Made by a program: the position numbers and the translations under genes. Source: Icerya purchasi (Eukaryota; Arthropoda; Insecta; Hemiptera; Monophlebidae). Taken from it: a stretch of DNA of 64,000 nucleotides. This document shows, one piece after another, positions 11,022 to 22,109 of the stretch; the first letter of the stretch is position 1; each line of letters opens with the position of its first letter. Below the pieces are notes generated by a model. That model was not told the DNA's origin, did no database searches, and worked only from the letters and a program-made list of their open reading frames with translations. The stretch spans positions 554,302,826-554,366,825 of the forward strand of contig CM077115.1 in assembly GCA_039619475.1 (NCBI GenBank). The letters run 5' to 3'.

Positions 11022-13190
11022 GAAAATTATTCTGTTTTTAGCGTTGTCCACTCTCATTGCAACAATTTACAGACTATCAAAAAATAAATACGGTTTGGTC
11101 CCATTTTACCGAAATTTAGGGGATTTTGTTTATTTAATTTAGCAAATAAAAAATCGACAAGCCTACGAATAATGATTTCGTATTAGCATCAACGCGTCAT
11201 AATTATGTCGAAATTATTCAGACCGCGATCGAAGAAGGTAACTCTGAATCCGGTTCGGGGCGGTCATTTAGGTAAAAGTATAAAAGACTAAATGTTTTTT
11301 TTTTCGAGTCATTTGATTCTGCTATTCGAGTTTTTTTCTTTTTGGGAAACAACGAAAATAGCGGAAGCATATGAAAAACAGAAAAAAAAAGAAAAGAAAC
11401 CCGGCTAAAAACATTTCATATAAACCTGCCAAATGGCGATTCTAATAACGAATAATTGCAAGCTATTCCACTCGAAGTTCAATGTTCCTGAAATCCCATT
11501 TTCCTTATCGTTCGGTATGCTTCATTGATATTTAGTGCGATATGTATATTAAAAAATGCCGAGTGTTCCAGAGGAAAAAAGAAAAATACTTTAGATAACG
11601 ACTTGTAAGCGAACGAATGTTTTTATTATAAATTGAAAATAATGCGCATGTATACACTATATGTTTTCTTTAACTTCCTTATTGAAAAATAAGCAGAGAA
11701 CAATTTTTTATATTTGTCTTGATTTTTTTTTTTTTTTTTTTCGGGCTTAGGAATTTGCTTTTTCTGGATTCTTAAAATGAAGCAGAAAGGGTATTTGACA
11801 AATGAATAAATGAAAATCAAAGTTAGTGCGGATTTATTAAGTACAAATAACGTAATAATTTAATGGTATATATTTTATATTCTTTGTAAGCCGATAAACG
11901 TATCTCTGTATTTCTAATTTTTGTTTAGGTTTAGAAAAACTTGCTGCTTTAAGTTTATTTATAAAAAAAAAATTAAAAATCATTTCCTTTAATTACAGAG
12001 AATATTTTTATTTAGTGTAATTTACGAATCAGTATACCTAATGATTAATGCGCAATTAATAAAAGATACCTACGATAATGTAAGATTTTTATAACATTAT
12101 ACCGGAAAATTAAACGTATAAATGAAGAAAAAAAAAAAAAAAAAAAAAAAAAAAAACATCGGAAGGAAACCGAAATTTCAGTTTAATAATAGTATTATAA
12201 TAACATTAACTATTAGGGACAGCGAACAAAATTCAAAATAAAAAAAGATACAGAAAAGTCAGTTACACTTATTGTTAGTATGAAATAATAAAAAAAAGGG
12301 AAATGAAGAGTTATCAAAAAAAAAAAAAAACGGAATAAAAAAATCAGTTGAGAAATTATAAGAAATAAATCATCAAAGAGTTTAAGTAAACAACTCAGTA
12401 ACGAAATAAACGACTGAGAACAATAATAATATATTAGACGAGATTGGGGTAAAAGAATAAAAAAAAAAAAAAAAAAAAAAAAAAGGCGAAAATGTTATAG
12501 TAATTCCAACAATAATCGCCAAAACTGGAATAGAATTAACAGCGACTGCTATACTATTTATTGTAAACAATTGCCAGAAGCAGGCATTTAAGAGTAGATC
12601 GAGTATTATTATATAACAGGAAAACAAAAACATCAATAAATAATGGTATATTCATTTGACTGGCATTTACATAAACGAAAAATTTCAAATGATTTAAATT
12701 ATAAATATGCATAAATTTTGAAGCGTTCATGAATTATTACAGCAGCGACAATAGTCTTTATTAGCTATTACATTTATAATTCACGCAAATAATAAATGCT
12801 CAATGTTGTTATATAATGATAAAATGGAAAAACACAAAAAAAGTTACTTTTAGTTAAAAAATAAAGTACACAGTAGCAAAACGTTTATTCCCAATGAATA
12901 CACACACACACAGCATGAAATAAAGTCTAATTCGTTGATTTAAATTGTACCGATTATGAATTAATTTTATTCTTTCATTCATTTTTTTTTTTTTACATAT
13001 ATTCGAAATGTTATTAATAACTAGCCCGTGCCCCCCCCCCCGTGAACGGTCTTCCTAATAGTAGCAGAAATATCAAAATTGTCGGATGCGACTCGGTAAA
13101 TTGTGTAGGACTGTCGGATCAGTTTGGTTTTAGGTCCTCTCTTATAGGGCTAATCTAGTCTAGATTTTATCGACATTTTCGATGCGGTAT
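9541..13190. other. non-coding stretch with long homopolymers
   Basis: No gene is visible. Notable are a run of 19 G at 10154-10172, about 32 T at 10989-11020, 29 A at 12128-12156, 26 A at 12459-12484 and 11 C at 13031-13041. These can mark retroposition tails or assembly-sensitive positions. Confidence 0.5.
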
Positions 13191-13194
13191 AGAC

Positions 13195-13232
13195 GCGTCC
13201 GAATATTACCATTGCCGTGGAAAAATTTATTT
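13195..13232 (+). promoter_or_regulatory. upstream block shared by the two paralogous genes (gene 1)
   Basis: The sequence CCGAATATTACCATTGCCGT followed by GGAAAAATTTATT lies about 200 bp before the ATG of the 339-aa gene. A close match, with the same order and only a few changes, lies at 32705-32744, about 170 bp before the 311-aa gene. Conservation outside the coding region suggests a promoter, core transcription-start region or 5' UTR carried along in the duplication. No classical TATA box was decided. Confidence 0.5.
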
Positions 13233-13406
13233 AATGAAATCACACGTAAACAGACGCATTCAAAACCGCGTGCCAGCGCGGATTAAATTATTATTAACGT
13301 TAGCGTAGCGATTGATGAGTAGTAAATATAGACGACACAATAGTAGTAAGCGTAGTAGAAAAAAAAGAGTAGAGGGAGCAGCAGTAGCGGTAGACAGATA
13401 AAGAGG

Positions 13407-14426
13407 ATGGCTACGCAACCGGTAGGCTGGTCACCGACAACGTCAACGGGCGAACAAATAACGGAAACGTTAACGACAACGCTCGATACCCAAGTGGACC
13501 CGTGCTACGACGGCAGAATAAAGAAATGCGTGAAATTCCACGAGCTACGAGAAAAGAAGAAGAAAAACAAACAGAAGAAGGCGATGGCGTTGCTGGGCGG
13601 CCGATGCGGTCCTCCGTCGATCGGCCTGGAGGACGAAGAAGACGAAGACGATATTTACGACGAGGAGATGAGAGATCAGATATGGCTGGAGGCAAAAATG
13701 AGAGCGGACGAGAAAGCCATGGATCAAGCGGAAGCGGAAGCGTTAAAATTGGAACTGGCAGGCATGTATAAAAAGCAGCTGGAAAAGCGGAAAGCCGTAT
13801 ACGAGGGCCGGGTGCGGAGCAAAAAGGATCTGCATCAAGAACCGGACTTGCCGGTTACCTACAACAGAGCTTCTTGTTTCCGCCGGGAGCGCAGGGCTAA
13901 AGGTTGCGGCAAAGGACCGTGCAACGCGTTCGGAGCCAAGTATAAACTGCGCGACGCCAAAGCTCTATCCGACGTAATCGAGATGAACCAGTCGAAAGAC
14001 CGGCCGTTGAGCGGCGGTTATCGAACGAAACGGTTGTTGGAAAAGGCGAAGAAGAACGCCGGATCGCGAGCGTCGTCGTCGCAAGCTGACAGACCGAGCG
14101 CATCGTTATCGGCGGCGCTAGGACGACGGAAGAAACATAAGTCGCCGGCAGTTTCGCTGGAACGGAAAAAAGATAAACTGGCCCGTCTGGTAGAACGAAG
14201 ACCCTTCTGGAATCACAAGAACATTCTGATGAAAATCGAAGGCAAGGAAGCGGAAGGAAAGTACGAGATCAATTGGAAGAAAGAACCGAAATACGGCATT
14301 CGGCTGAACAAAACCTATATGAAACGGGAGAATAAGCAGACCGGACCCGGGCGATATTTGTTCAGAGGCTGCACCGCCACCGACATCAGGGAGTACGAGA
14401 TGAAACGAAGAGACAACAATTTCTAA
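13407..14426 (+). CDS. uncharacterised charged protein, paralogue 1 (339 aa)
   Basis: I do not recognise this family. The single-exon frame starts at an ATG in a purine-rich context (aagaggATGg) and is less AT-rich than its surroundings, as real coding DNA would be. Residues 1-30 are Thr-rich; 31-41 read DPCYDGRIKKC; 50-58 are a Lys-rich cluster; 75-90 are acidic; 91-133 are predicted by eye to be a charged helix. A conserved block covers about 134-215 (GRVRSKKDL, then CGKGPCN at 167-173, then KALSDVIEMNQS). Residues 216-250 are variable and Ser/Lys-rich. The block 251-310 (KLARLVERRPFWNHKNILMK to KTYMKRENK) is 56/60 identical to the paralogue at 32885-33820. Cys33/Cys41 and Cys167/Cys172 are conserved with the same spacing. 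There is no signal peptide or membrane segment. The basic clusters could direct it to the nucleus, which is only inference. An AATAAA lies about 300 bp after the stop. Confidence 0.88.
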   Translation: MATQPVGWSPTTSTGEQITETLTTTLDTQVDPCYDGRIKKCVKFHELREKKKKNKQKKAMALLGGRCGPPSIGLEDEEDEDDIYDEEMRDQIWLEAKMRADEKAMDQAEAEALKLELAGMYKKQLEKRKAVYEGRVRSKKDLHQEPDLPVTYNRASCFRRERRAKGCGKGPCNAFGAKYKLRDAKALSDVIEMNQSKDRPLSGGYRTKRLLEKAKKNAGSRASSSQADRPSASLSAALGRRKKHKSPAVSLERKKDKLARLVERRPFWNHKNILMKIEGKEAEGKYEINWKKEPKYGIRLNKTYMKRENKQTGPGRYLFRGCTATDIREYEMKRRDNNF

Positions 14427-14722
14427 AAAAAAAAAATCACGAATCGAATGATAAGTTTAAAAAAAAATATAACACAAAAAAACGGGGTGCACTTCGTCGA
14501 CCGCTCGTTCGTTTTTACTCGGGTCTTTCCGCAAACCGGGATTGTATAAACACCGTTCGCGCACGATGATGACCGTTCGATATATCAATTGAAACGCCAG
14601 AAACGGTTGCGCCCACATCTCCTTTCAAAAGCCAAAAGATCCGCGTGAAAATTGCACGTTGCTGATATAAACGTACCATGTTTTGCTCGAATCGTATTTA
14701 TTGAACTCGGTAAAATGTAGAT

Positions 14723-14728
14723 AATAAA
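14723..14728 (+). terminator. candidate poly-A signal of gene 1
   Basis: AATAAA occurs about 297 bp after the stop codon at 14426 and is followed by a T-rich region (14739-14785). This would give a 3' UTR of ordinary length. Confidence 0.5.
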
Positions 14729-14739
14729 AGAAATCGTTT

Positions 14740-15479
14740 TTTTTTTTTTGTTTTTTTGTTTTTTCTTTTCTTTTCTTTTCTTTTGGCACGTCAGTACTAC
14801 CTAAAAAAACGTTATGCGATTAAAAGTGGAAAGTACAGAGGAAAGTAACATAACAATTAGAGCCCGGAAGGGATTTAAGGGAAGCATTGAAAGGAGCCAG
14901 TGTCAAGAGTTGAGAATATAGGAGAGAGAATATTCGGAATAAAGAGCAAAATGACTTGTTTTTAAAAAATAATATAAAAAACAGCACATTTCCAATGATC
15001 GTCGAAAAGTTTAAATTTCGTCACACTAGGATTCCTAAATCGTACATTTCGCCTTTTTAGGGATGAAAAATATCAAAAAAAAAAAAAATCAATAATTTAC
15101 GAACGATTTGACTTACTAACTTTAAAATTGAATCATAAATTACAATTAAAATTCTCCTTAAGAGAATCGATAATTTCAAAATAATCACCTGGGCGGTAAA
15201 ATACCGGAAAAGGCTTCCCCAAGAATATTTAAATATGGAATTTAAAATAAAAATCACCCTTCAAAAATTCATAACTTATATCGTCGCCAAATAACCCTTT
15301 AAAAGTGAAATTCAAAATATAAAACAAAACATAGAAGTTTTTTCATAAAATCAAAAAATTACGACTAAAAAATTATATAGACCCCCCCCCCCTTGGGCCT
15401 AAAAACAACAACAAAAAAAAAGGAAAAAAAAGGATGTCTACATAAGCACTAGCCCGATTAAAGAAGTTAAGGAAACCAA
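14740..15479. other. non-coding stretch downstream of gene 1
   Basis: It holds a T-rich tract with TTTTC units at about 14760-14785 and a run of 10 C near 15383-15392. No gene or known element was recognised. Confidence 0.5.
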
Positions 15480-16250
15480 AACGTATCCTAAATATATGCA
15501 TATATGTCGATGAAAAGATCGCTATTTGTCGGCGACAAAACCGTATTTAATTTCTTTAATGAAACTTCCAAAGTTGGCGAAAAGTTCAAAAAGGCGCAAA
15601 AAATGACGTGTAACCTCCTGCTTGTGGTATGATAACTAAAAATTTTGAACAAGGTTAAAAATTTGTGTATCCCCCCGTATATATTTCTCCGCTTTTTGGA
15701 ATATCCGGCTTTCCAACTTTAATTCTGAGCCCCGCAAGTGACGAAATCTTGAAATTTCTGAAAAAAAAATTTTTTTTTTCCCCCGGACGTGTGATGTATC
15801 GTTGGAAAGATCGCTATTTGTAGGGGGACGAAGCCGTATTTCATTTCCGTAACGAAACTTTTGAAGTTTACGAAAAGTTAGAAAAAAGCACTAGAACTGA
15901 TATGTTTACCTTCCCTGTTTGAGTCGCGACTATTGTAGCTAAAAATTCTGAACAAGATTGAACATACATTTCTCTGGTTTGGAACATCTGGGTTTTCAAC
16001 TTTAAAATCAGCCCCTCGGATCGCCGAAAGCTCGACATGTTTTTTTTTTTAAAAAAATATTTTTTTTCTCCGGGCATGGTGTTATATCGTTGGAAAGAAA
16101 GCTATCTGTCGGGAACGAAACCGTATTTCATTTCTTTAACGAGGAACGTTCGATGTTGGCGAATCAGTGTTCAAAAAGAAGCGCGAAAAACGACGCATCT
16201 CTCCTTTTTCACGGCGCGAAAAATCAGATTTCTTTGTTTTCTAATTTAGT
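15480..16250. repeat. tandem array, unit about 290 bp
   Basis: The phrase 'gatcgctatttgt' followed by 'acgaaaccgtatttcatttc' recurs at about 15518, 15810 and 16098, giving a period of about 285-294 bp. Intervening parts also match, with 'aaaaattctgaacaag' and 'ggaatatccggctttccaac' or close variants. Two full units and a partial third are present and diverged, as in an old satellite or satellite fragment. The open frames inside it are spurious. Confidence 0.75.
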
Positions 16251-16351
16251 ATTACGTAAACGTAAAAATTATAGTCTTACATACGGAATAATCCTCAGCG
16301 CATGGAACATCATGCTTGACTGAACTTGTTTTTGTTAATGCGTGACTGATT

Positions 16352-16560
16352 CTGGTCCAAGTCACTCTCAGAGGCATAAGCCTAATCTGTAATTGAATAT
16401 GAGCTTTACCAGGGAGAATTTCGGGAAAATAAAGGTGAATCTCAAGTTGACAGGACTTGGCGCAAATATTCTCTTCAGATCCATTAGGCTTAATGTATAT
16501 ATATTGTGAAAATCTTAATTTCACAATCCATGATAGTCATCAAGGATGTACGAGGGGGAC
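16352..16560 (+). mobile_element. SINE family A, 5'-truncated copy
   Basis: The body matches the full copies at 29872 and 30313: 'gtcactctcagaggcataag' corresponds to the region after the tRNA-like head, and 'cagatccattaggcttaatg' and 'aatttcacaatccatgat' to the 3' part. The tRNA-related head is missing or unrecognisable. The 5' limit is approximate. Confidence 0.65.
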
Positions 16561-16569
16561 TTTCTTTAT

Positions 16570-18370
16570 AATCAACAATAGTTGTGATTCGAATAAAAAG
16601 TTGTTTATAAAACTCTCAAACTAACGGATTTCCTCAATGTTACGCGAGAAGTCACAATTGTTCTGTTTTTTTTTTTGACTCAGCGTCTCTATTAAACACT
16701 AAAGCTGGCGCTAAGCAATGACTTAAGACGCGGACCAATTTTTTTTTTTTTTTTGAATATTCCATTATTTTTTTACAAGAGCGGCTCTCTCATAAATTCT
16801 TATAACCTTCCCGCAAACTCATTTTGTACATCTTAAATACCTTCGCTTCCTTCCTTGGATGATGTTCTCGCTTTAGTTGAGTACCCTTATTTCCGAATAC
16901 ATTAAAATCTAATCTCGCTACTTCCTTACATTTTAAATTTTCAATTACTGGGTCATTGGGCAGAATTTCCCCGCAAAAAAGAAAAATGACATATTTTACT
17001 GTGGTTTTTACGAGGACAATTAAGTCGCTATGTTTAATCTGAAGTCTGCTAATCATAAAGGAAATAGTAAAATTTCTCGATTGTTAGGGAAAGAATTAAC
17101 TGCAGAATTGGAAAAAACTGAAAGAAAAATGAAACATTCAGGGTTAGGTATACAGAGTTTTTAAAGATATCAATGAACGAAAAGCAATAAACAAATGAGC
17201 AAATAGACGCGGACCAAACACTTTGAATAACAGTCGGTTGAAAGACGGACAGAACTGATAGTATGGAAACCATATGACAGAAAACGAAACCAAAAAAAAA
17301 CCAAACGGGAGGGGTCAAAATAGTGGCAAAACGTCAAAAACTAGATTGAAAAAGATAAAAAAAACATTAAGCGAGGCCTACACTTCGAGAAAAGGTGAAG
17401 CTTTTAATAGAAAATTGAGCAGTAAAGAAAGTTCAACGAATGAATTAGTCCGCCAAGAAATAGAAATTATCTGCTGATTGCGGTAAGCCTTTTAAAAGTT
17501 TCATCAAAAAGAACACGTTCAGCCTTCATGAAGAATTTTACTCGCGATGACGTAATCGAAAATTTCGAATTTTATCGAAAATTTCGGCGAAATTCTCAAA
17601 TCAACCAACTTACGTGTCCTAACAAGAATTCTTTCTCCTCGCGAAAATTACAGACTCATCAACCCAACGACGACGCTGTAGAAGATAGTTTCAGACACGT
17701 CATCCTCATAGTTTAGCGAAGAAACGGTCCCTTCTACTCATCGTCTATGCGTTAGGAAAATTTTTTAAAAAGAAGAGGATAATAAAATTTAAAGAGAGAA
17801 AGAAAGAGAGAGTGAAGAGCTACAATCAGCAATCATCTAAAAAAAAAAATTCAAAACAGCTAAAAATAATTTCAGTCAGATAAAACTGCCTCGACCGTCA
17901 GCGAAATAATGCGAATGTAACGCAAGATTAAACGCAAAACCAATTTCAACATTCTCCGATTTTAAGCAAAGTCTTCAGCTGATGATCATTCAAGAGTACG
18001 CACCTCCTTTCTTCTCTTTTACTCCGTTAGGCATTTATGCGATTTTCTTCGACAAACCGTCCGGCTATAGGAAAATTTCTTAACAGTACGTGTATACATC
18101 CCACAACATTCAAGTGAAATCAATAGGAAAAAAACTCGCTTGCAAAATGCCTAGATGACCAATATTTGCATTTAAAAAAACTTGAGTAGTCCAACAATTA
18201 TTAGCATACCGCCGAAACTACTACAAGTGTCTAGGATGCGAAAAGTTCATATGAAGCACAAGAGCTCAATGTACAAACGTCATGCAAAAATATATTGAAA
18301 AAATATCAAATTTACTACTGGAGGCAAAAACTACGGTAGTAAAAGTCAGAAAATAATTTAAAAAAAAAAA
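16570..18370. other. non-coding stretch, no gene seen
   Basis: The frames at 17274-17477 and 17528-17716 are short and composed of codons expected from A-rich DNA, with no recognisable domain. A purine-rich GAAAGAGAGA tract is near 17795-17815. Confidence 0.5.
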
Positions 18371-18379
18371 AAAATAATA

Positions 18380-19420
18380 ATAATCACGTTACAGTCGAAA
18401 CGATTTACGGAAGATAATTGAAATTTCTTACGAACATTACTCCCGTAACGAAGATGTCAAATAAAAACGATTTTTTTAGAATTCGAATTTTGAAGTATGA
18501 AAAGGAGTTAAAAACCGGTTTTTTTTTCCCCCGCAAAAAAGTAGACAATGTATTATATTTTTTCGGTATAAATAAGTTTAAAAAACTGTAAATTGGCATG
18601 AAGAAAATTCCTTATATGGTCTGTTAAAAGTGCGCCAACCTTTTTTAAATCCTTTAAATTTTAAAAAGGAAAAAGTATTCCACCGATCATCACGCTGCAA
18701 CCGAAACGAATGGTGAATTATATCACGTAAAGTTTCAAGGAGAATATATAATGATGATGTGTTGTTATACATATACTGAGAAATTGTCAAATAGATAAGA
18801 ACGTTTATTTGGGAATTCGAACTTTAAAGGACAAAAAGAGGTGTTAATTCAAACTGTTTTCCGAAAAAACATCTGAAGTATTTTACGTTTTCATTACGAA
18901 TAAGTAAAGTAAATCAAGTCCCATATATCCTTTATAAGGGGTATTATCATGGATTGTGAACGTAAGCTTTCCATAATGGCACTAAGCCTAATGAATCTGA
19001 TGAGTATAGTGAGGCCAGTTCCTTTCTACTTGGGATCCGCCTTTACTTTCCCCCAGATAATTCTCTGGTATAACCAATATTCAATTTCAGACTAGGTACA
19101 AACCTGGGAGCGATTCGGATCTGGAACGCTTACCAAATTGTAATTTTACGTGAAAGTAGCTTACGTGATGGTCTACTAAAAGTTTGCAGAATTTCGTTTT
19201 AAATCTTCCAAATTATAAAGCGAGAAAAGAGCAACACGCGCCGTTTTTGAGAAAACCGAAAATCACGCTACAGCCCAAACAAACGATGATTATGATTATT
19301 ACGTGAAATTTCACGTGAATATGAAATATACATAGCGGAGATGTCGAATAAGAAAGCTTTTTCGCAAATTCGAAACTTAAAGGGTGAAAAGAGGTTAATA
19401 AAAAAAAATGGTGAGATAAT
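18380..19420. repeat. tandem array, unit about 305 bp, interrupted by a SINE
   Basis: A unit starting 'atcacgctacagccgaaacg' or variants occurs at 18383, 18689 and 19262. Each is followed by an 'attacgtgaaatttca'-like stretch, 'gatgtcgaataagaa', 'aaattcgaactttaaagg' and 'aaaagaggttaat'. The first offset is 306 bp. The second is 573 bp because a SINE (18901-19127) sits inside. The copies are diverged. This family appears distinct from the array at 15480-16250. Confidence 0.7.
18901..19127 (-). mobile_element. SINE family A, inserted in tandem array
   Basis: Read on the minus strand it gives 'cagatccgaatcgctcccag', 'gaaattgaatattggttata', 'aaaggcggatcccaagtaga', 'aggaactggcc', 'attaggcttag' and 'cacaatccat', matching the copies at 29872 and 30313. 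The tRNA-like head is truncated. It splits the second and third units of the ~305-bp array. Confidence 0.8.
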
Positions 19421-19429
19421 AAAGGTCCT

Positions 19430-21006
19430 CCTTAGGTTTTGTTATTTAAATTTATATATCGACAAATGCGAATATAAATAAATAAATTGAGCAAAACATA
19501 AATGAGAATAGCGCGATTAACCTGTAATGAGATTGCCCCGTTTTTGTATGTGCCCCCTAAGAGCCAAACAGCCGAAAAATAAAAAACTAATAAAATGTGG
19601 TATGTAAAGCTTTTTATTCTTTTTAATTTTCTTTTTGATCTCGTTTCAGAATTTTGAATTAAGCCCCAGCTGAAAAATATTTTGTTGCCACTAATAAACA
19701 AACAGTGAATTGCGCTTAGAGCAGCTCCAACATCGATACTGGTAAAAGTTTATATTTAGAGACATATCATTAAAAGCAAATTACCTTTAACATCAGACTA
19801 GATGGGCGACTTTAAGTATTCTCCGGATCTGTTCTCGGTTTTGAAAAGATGGCATACCACAAAAAATAAAATAAAATAGAAGAAAAACAGCCATCAAGGA
19901 ATTTCAATACTAGGGGGAATAAACATATGTGCGAAAATCAAACAAGGATACAAAAAACGCAAATGAGTAGGGTACCAAAAGAAAAATTCAAAAAAAAAAA
20001 AAAAAAAAAAAAGAAGGAAAAACAACACCAACAAAAAAAGGTGGCCTTACAGCCAACGCAATTATAAAACTTTTCTTTACAGCTCATAATGCTAGAGCTC
20101 TCTAATTGTACATCTTTTATTTACAGTATTCCAGTTTAAAATGAAAGTAATTTTTAGTGCACGCTACTAAACTTAAATCGTCAAGGTCAGTGCACTGTCA
20201 CGGACTTTGTAAGAAACAAATTAGCTTTCAACAGCAACCCAATATTGCAGAGTGGAAATGTAGCTGAACAGAATAAATTTGCAACAACGCGACAACAATT
20301 AACCCCGCGTTGGAAGCAACTTAAAACTAACAAAAACTACACAGACCATCGGCAGCTTTCATTCTAACTGGTTTTTGCGTTCATGGAATTCAACGAAAGC
20401 GCTACTTCTCCAAGAAATTATTTTCGTTTGTTCCCTCTCTTTCTGTTACATCTTCTTTCCTGGTTCCGACAAAAAGGAATAACTCATTCCCAGACGGCCT
20501 CTACATTCAAGCGTCATCTCGAATTTCATCATCTGAGCAAATGGCAACAAAGATCATATTACAGCGAGCGAACAAACGTACACTATATAAATTAGTCACG
20601 GGCGGCTGTTTTAACGAGATTCTCGGGTTGCCACCTTTTAGATCACCGATGTTTTGGAGAAAGCGACGAATGAGAAAAGTTCTAGTCGCTCCTCAACAAC
20701 AACAGCTTTAAGGAAAAATTTCTTTTTAAAAATATTGTGTTTATTGTTTTGTCCGCTTACAATGTAGTCATTCTAGTCGTCCCCCCAACTAGCCGAAAGG
20801 GCATTTATTCAAGACTTGGTACGAAAAAACAGCATTGAATACAGAATACTTAAACATGTTTCATACTACATCAGTTACTACATTATAAGCAGCTATTTAA
20901 ACATAAGTTACTAATACAGGGACTAGTGTGTCATTGGACTACGAACCCTTTACGTCACGATCATTTGCCATGCCAACTATTGATAGCCAATAGGATAGGA
21001 ATGGTC

Positions 21007-21038
<32 letters not shown>

Positions 21039-21715
21039 CAAAAAAAAACTACACTATAGCGCAGTCTTTGAAAAAAATAAAAATAAGGAAAGCTCCCGCT
21101 CTCAGTATAAACAACAGTGAACGCCGATTTTGGATATTCTGTTTTTCATGCGGCTAAATCACAGCGAACTTTTCAAATACTTCGCTGGTAACATTTCTAT
21201 CACGATATAACAAACGATACGAGACTTAGTTAAAAAATCCCAACCACAAACGTGTGAACAGGTACCCTGGAAAAGGGTTGGTGTATTCAGTGCCGATGAT
21301 ATGTTGCTAAAGTCGATGAGACCAAAAAAAAAGTAAATAAAATTAATCAAAAAAAAATTGTAAAAGGCGGCTTTAAAAAAACAAATTATTGGTGTGAAAT
21401 ATTAAAAAAGTATTTCCCGCGAAAAAACTTTCGCACTGTTCCGCGGAAATGGGTGGAACAAAAAAAAAAAACAAAAAAATAAACGACTACGTCAAATAAA
21501 GAAAACAAATTCAGTTACTACCGCAGATGCAGGTAAATAAGGAAAGAGACACTATATGATGATAGAATTGTGACAGTGGGAAACGGCCCTCTGATGATCA
21601 TCACACTCTACATATAAATAGCAAGGATATATTATAGTCGCGAATGAAATTTATTTTAAAAAAATGTCCCTAACAAAACTATATCGAATACTAAAGGAGT
21701 ATATATATATATATA
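19430..21715. other. non-coding stretch, no gene seen
   Basis: Short open frames are scattered but none has coding character. It contains A runs at about 19990-20012 and 21012-21038, and an (AT)n tract at about 21700-21718 directly before the next hairpin repeat. Confidence 0.5.
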
Positions 21716-21721
21716 TATTAC

Positions 21722-22104
21722 TTACAACGTAATTCTTAGGCTACCTCCCATTCGAAAAAATATCCCAATTTTATGTAATGCTAAATGTCCCAAAAAAATG
21801 TCCCAATTTTATGTAACGTTTGTTATATTTTGTAGGATTTTTGTAATTGTTATTTAAAAAATGTCACAATTTTATGTAATGAAATATGTAACGAAAAATG
21901 TAACGAAAAAATGTCTTAATTTTATATAACGGAAGGTAAATGTTAGAATAGGATTTTTGTGGTTATGTTATTTTTTGTGTGTGTTGATGCCAGTAAGAAT
22001 TACGTTGTAAATTTTGATCATTTTATACAAAGTATAAAGAGACAGAAATGAAAGCAAGAGGGGTCAAGGGGCACAGCCCCTTGCGAGGCCAAAATGGCCG
22101 AGTT
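21722..22104 (-). mobile_element. (TA)n-flanked hairpin repeat, copy B
   Basis: This is the inverted copy of 9194-9540. TACAACGTAATTCTTA is at 21723-21738 and its reverse complement at 21994-22009. The hairpins AAGGGGCACAGCCCCTT (22066-22082) and GGCCAAAATGGCC (22087-22099) are next, followed by a TA-rich microsatellite. (AT)n also flanks the other end at about 21700-21718. It is longer than copy A because it has more of the internal 'attttatgtaa' units. Confidence 0.78.
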
Positions 22105-22109
22105 ATATA

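Noticed and set aside
13411..14103. Open frames overlapping gene 1 on both strands (for example 13411-13695 minus, 13502-13771 plus, 13897-14103 minus)
   Set aside because: They are shadows of the 339-aa frame, produced by its lower AT content. The conserved reading in the paralogue is the 339-aa frame.
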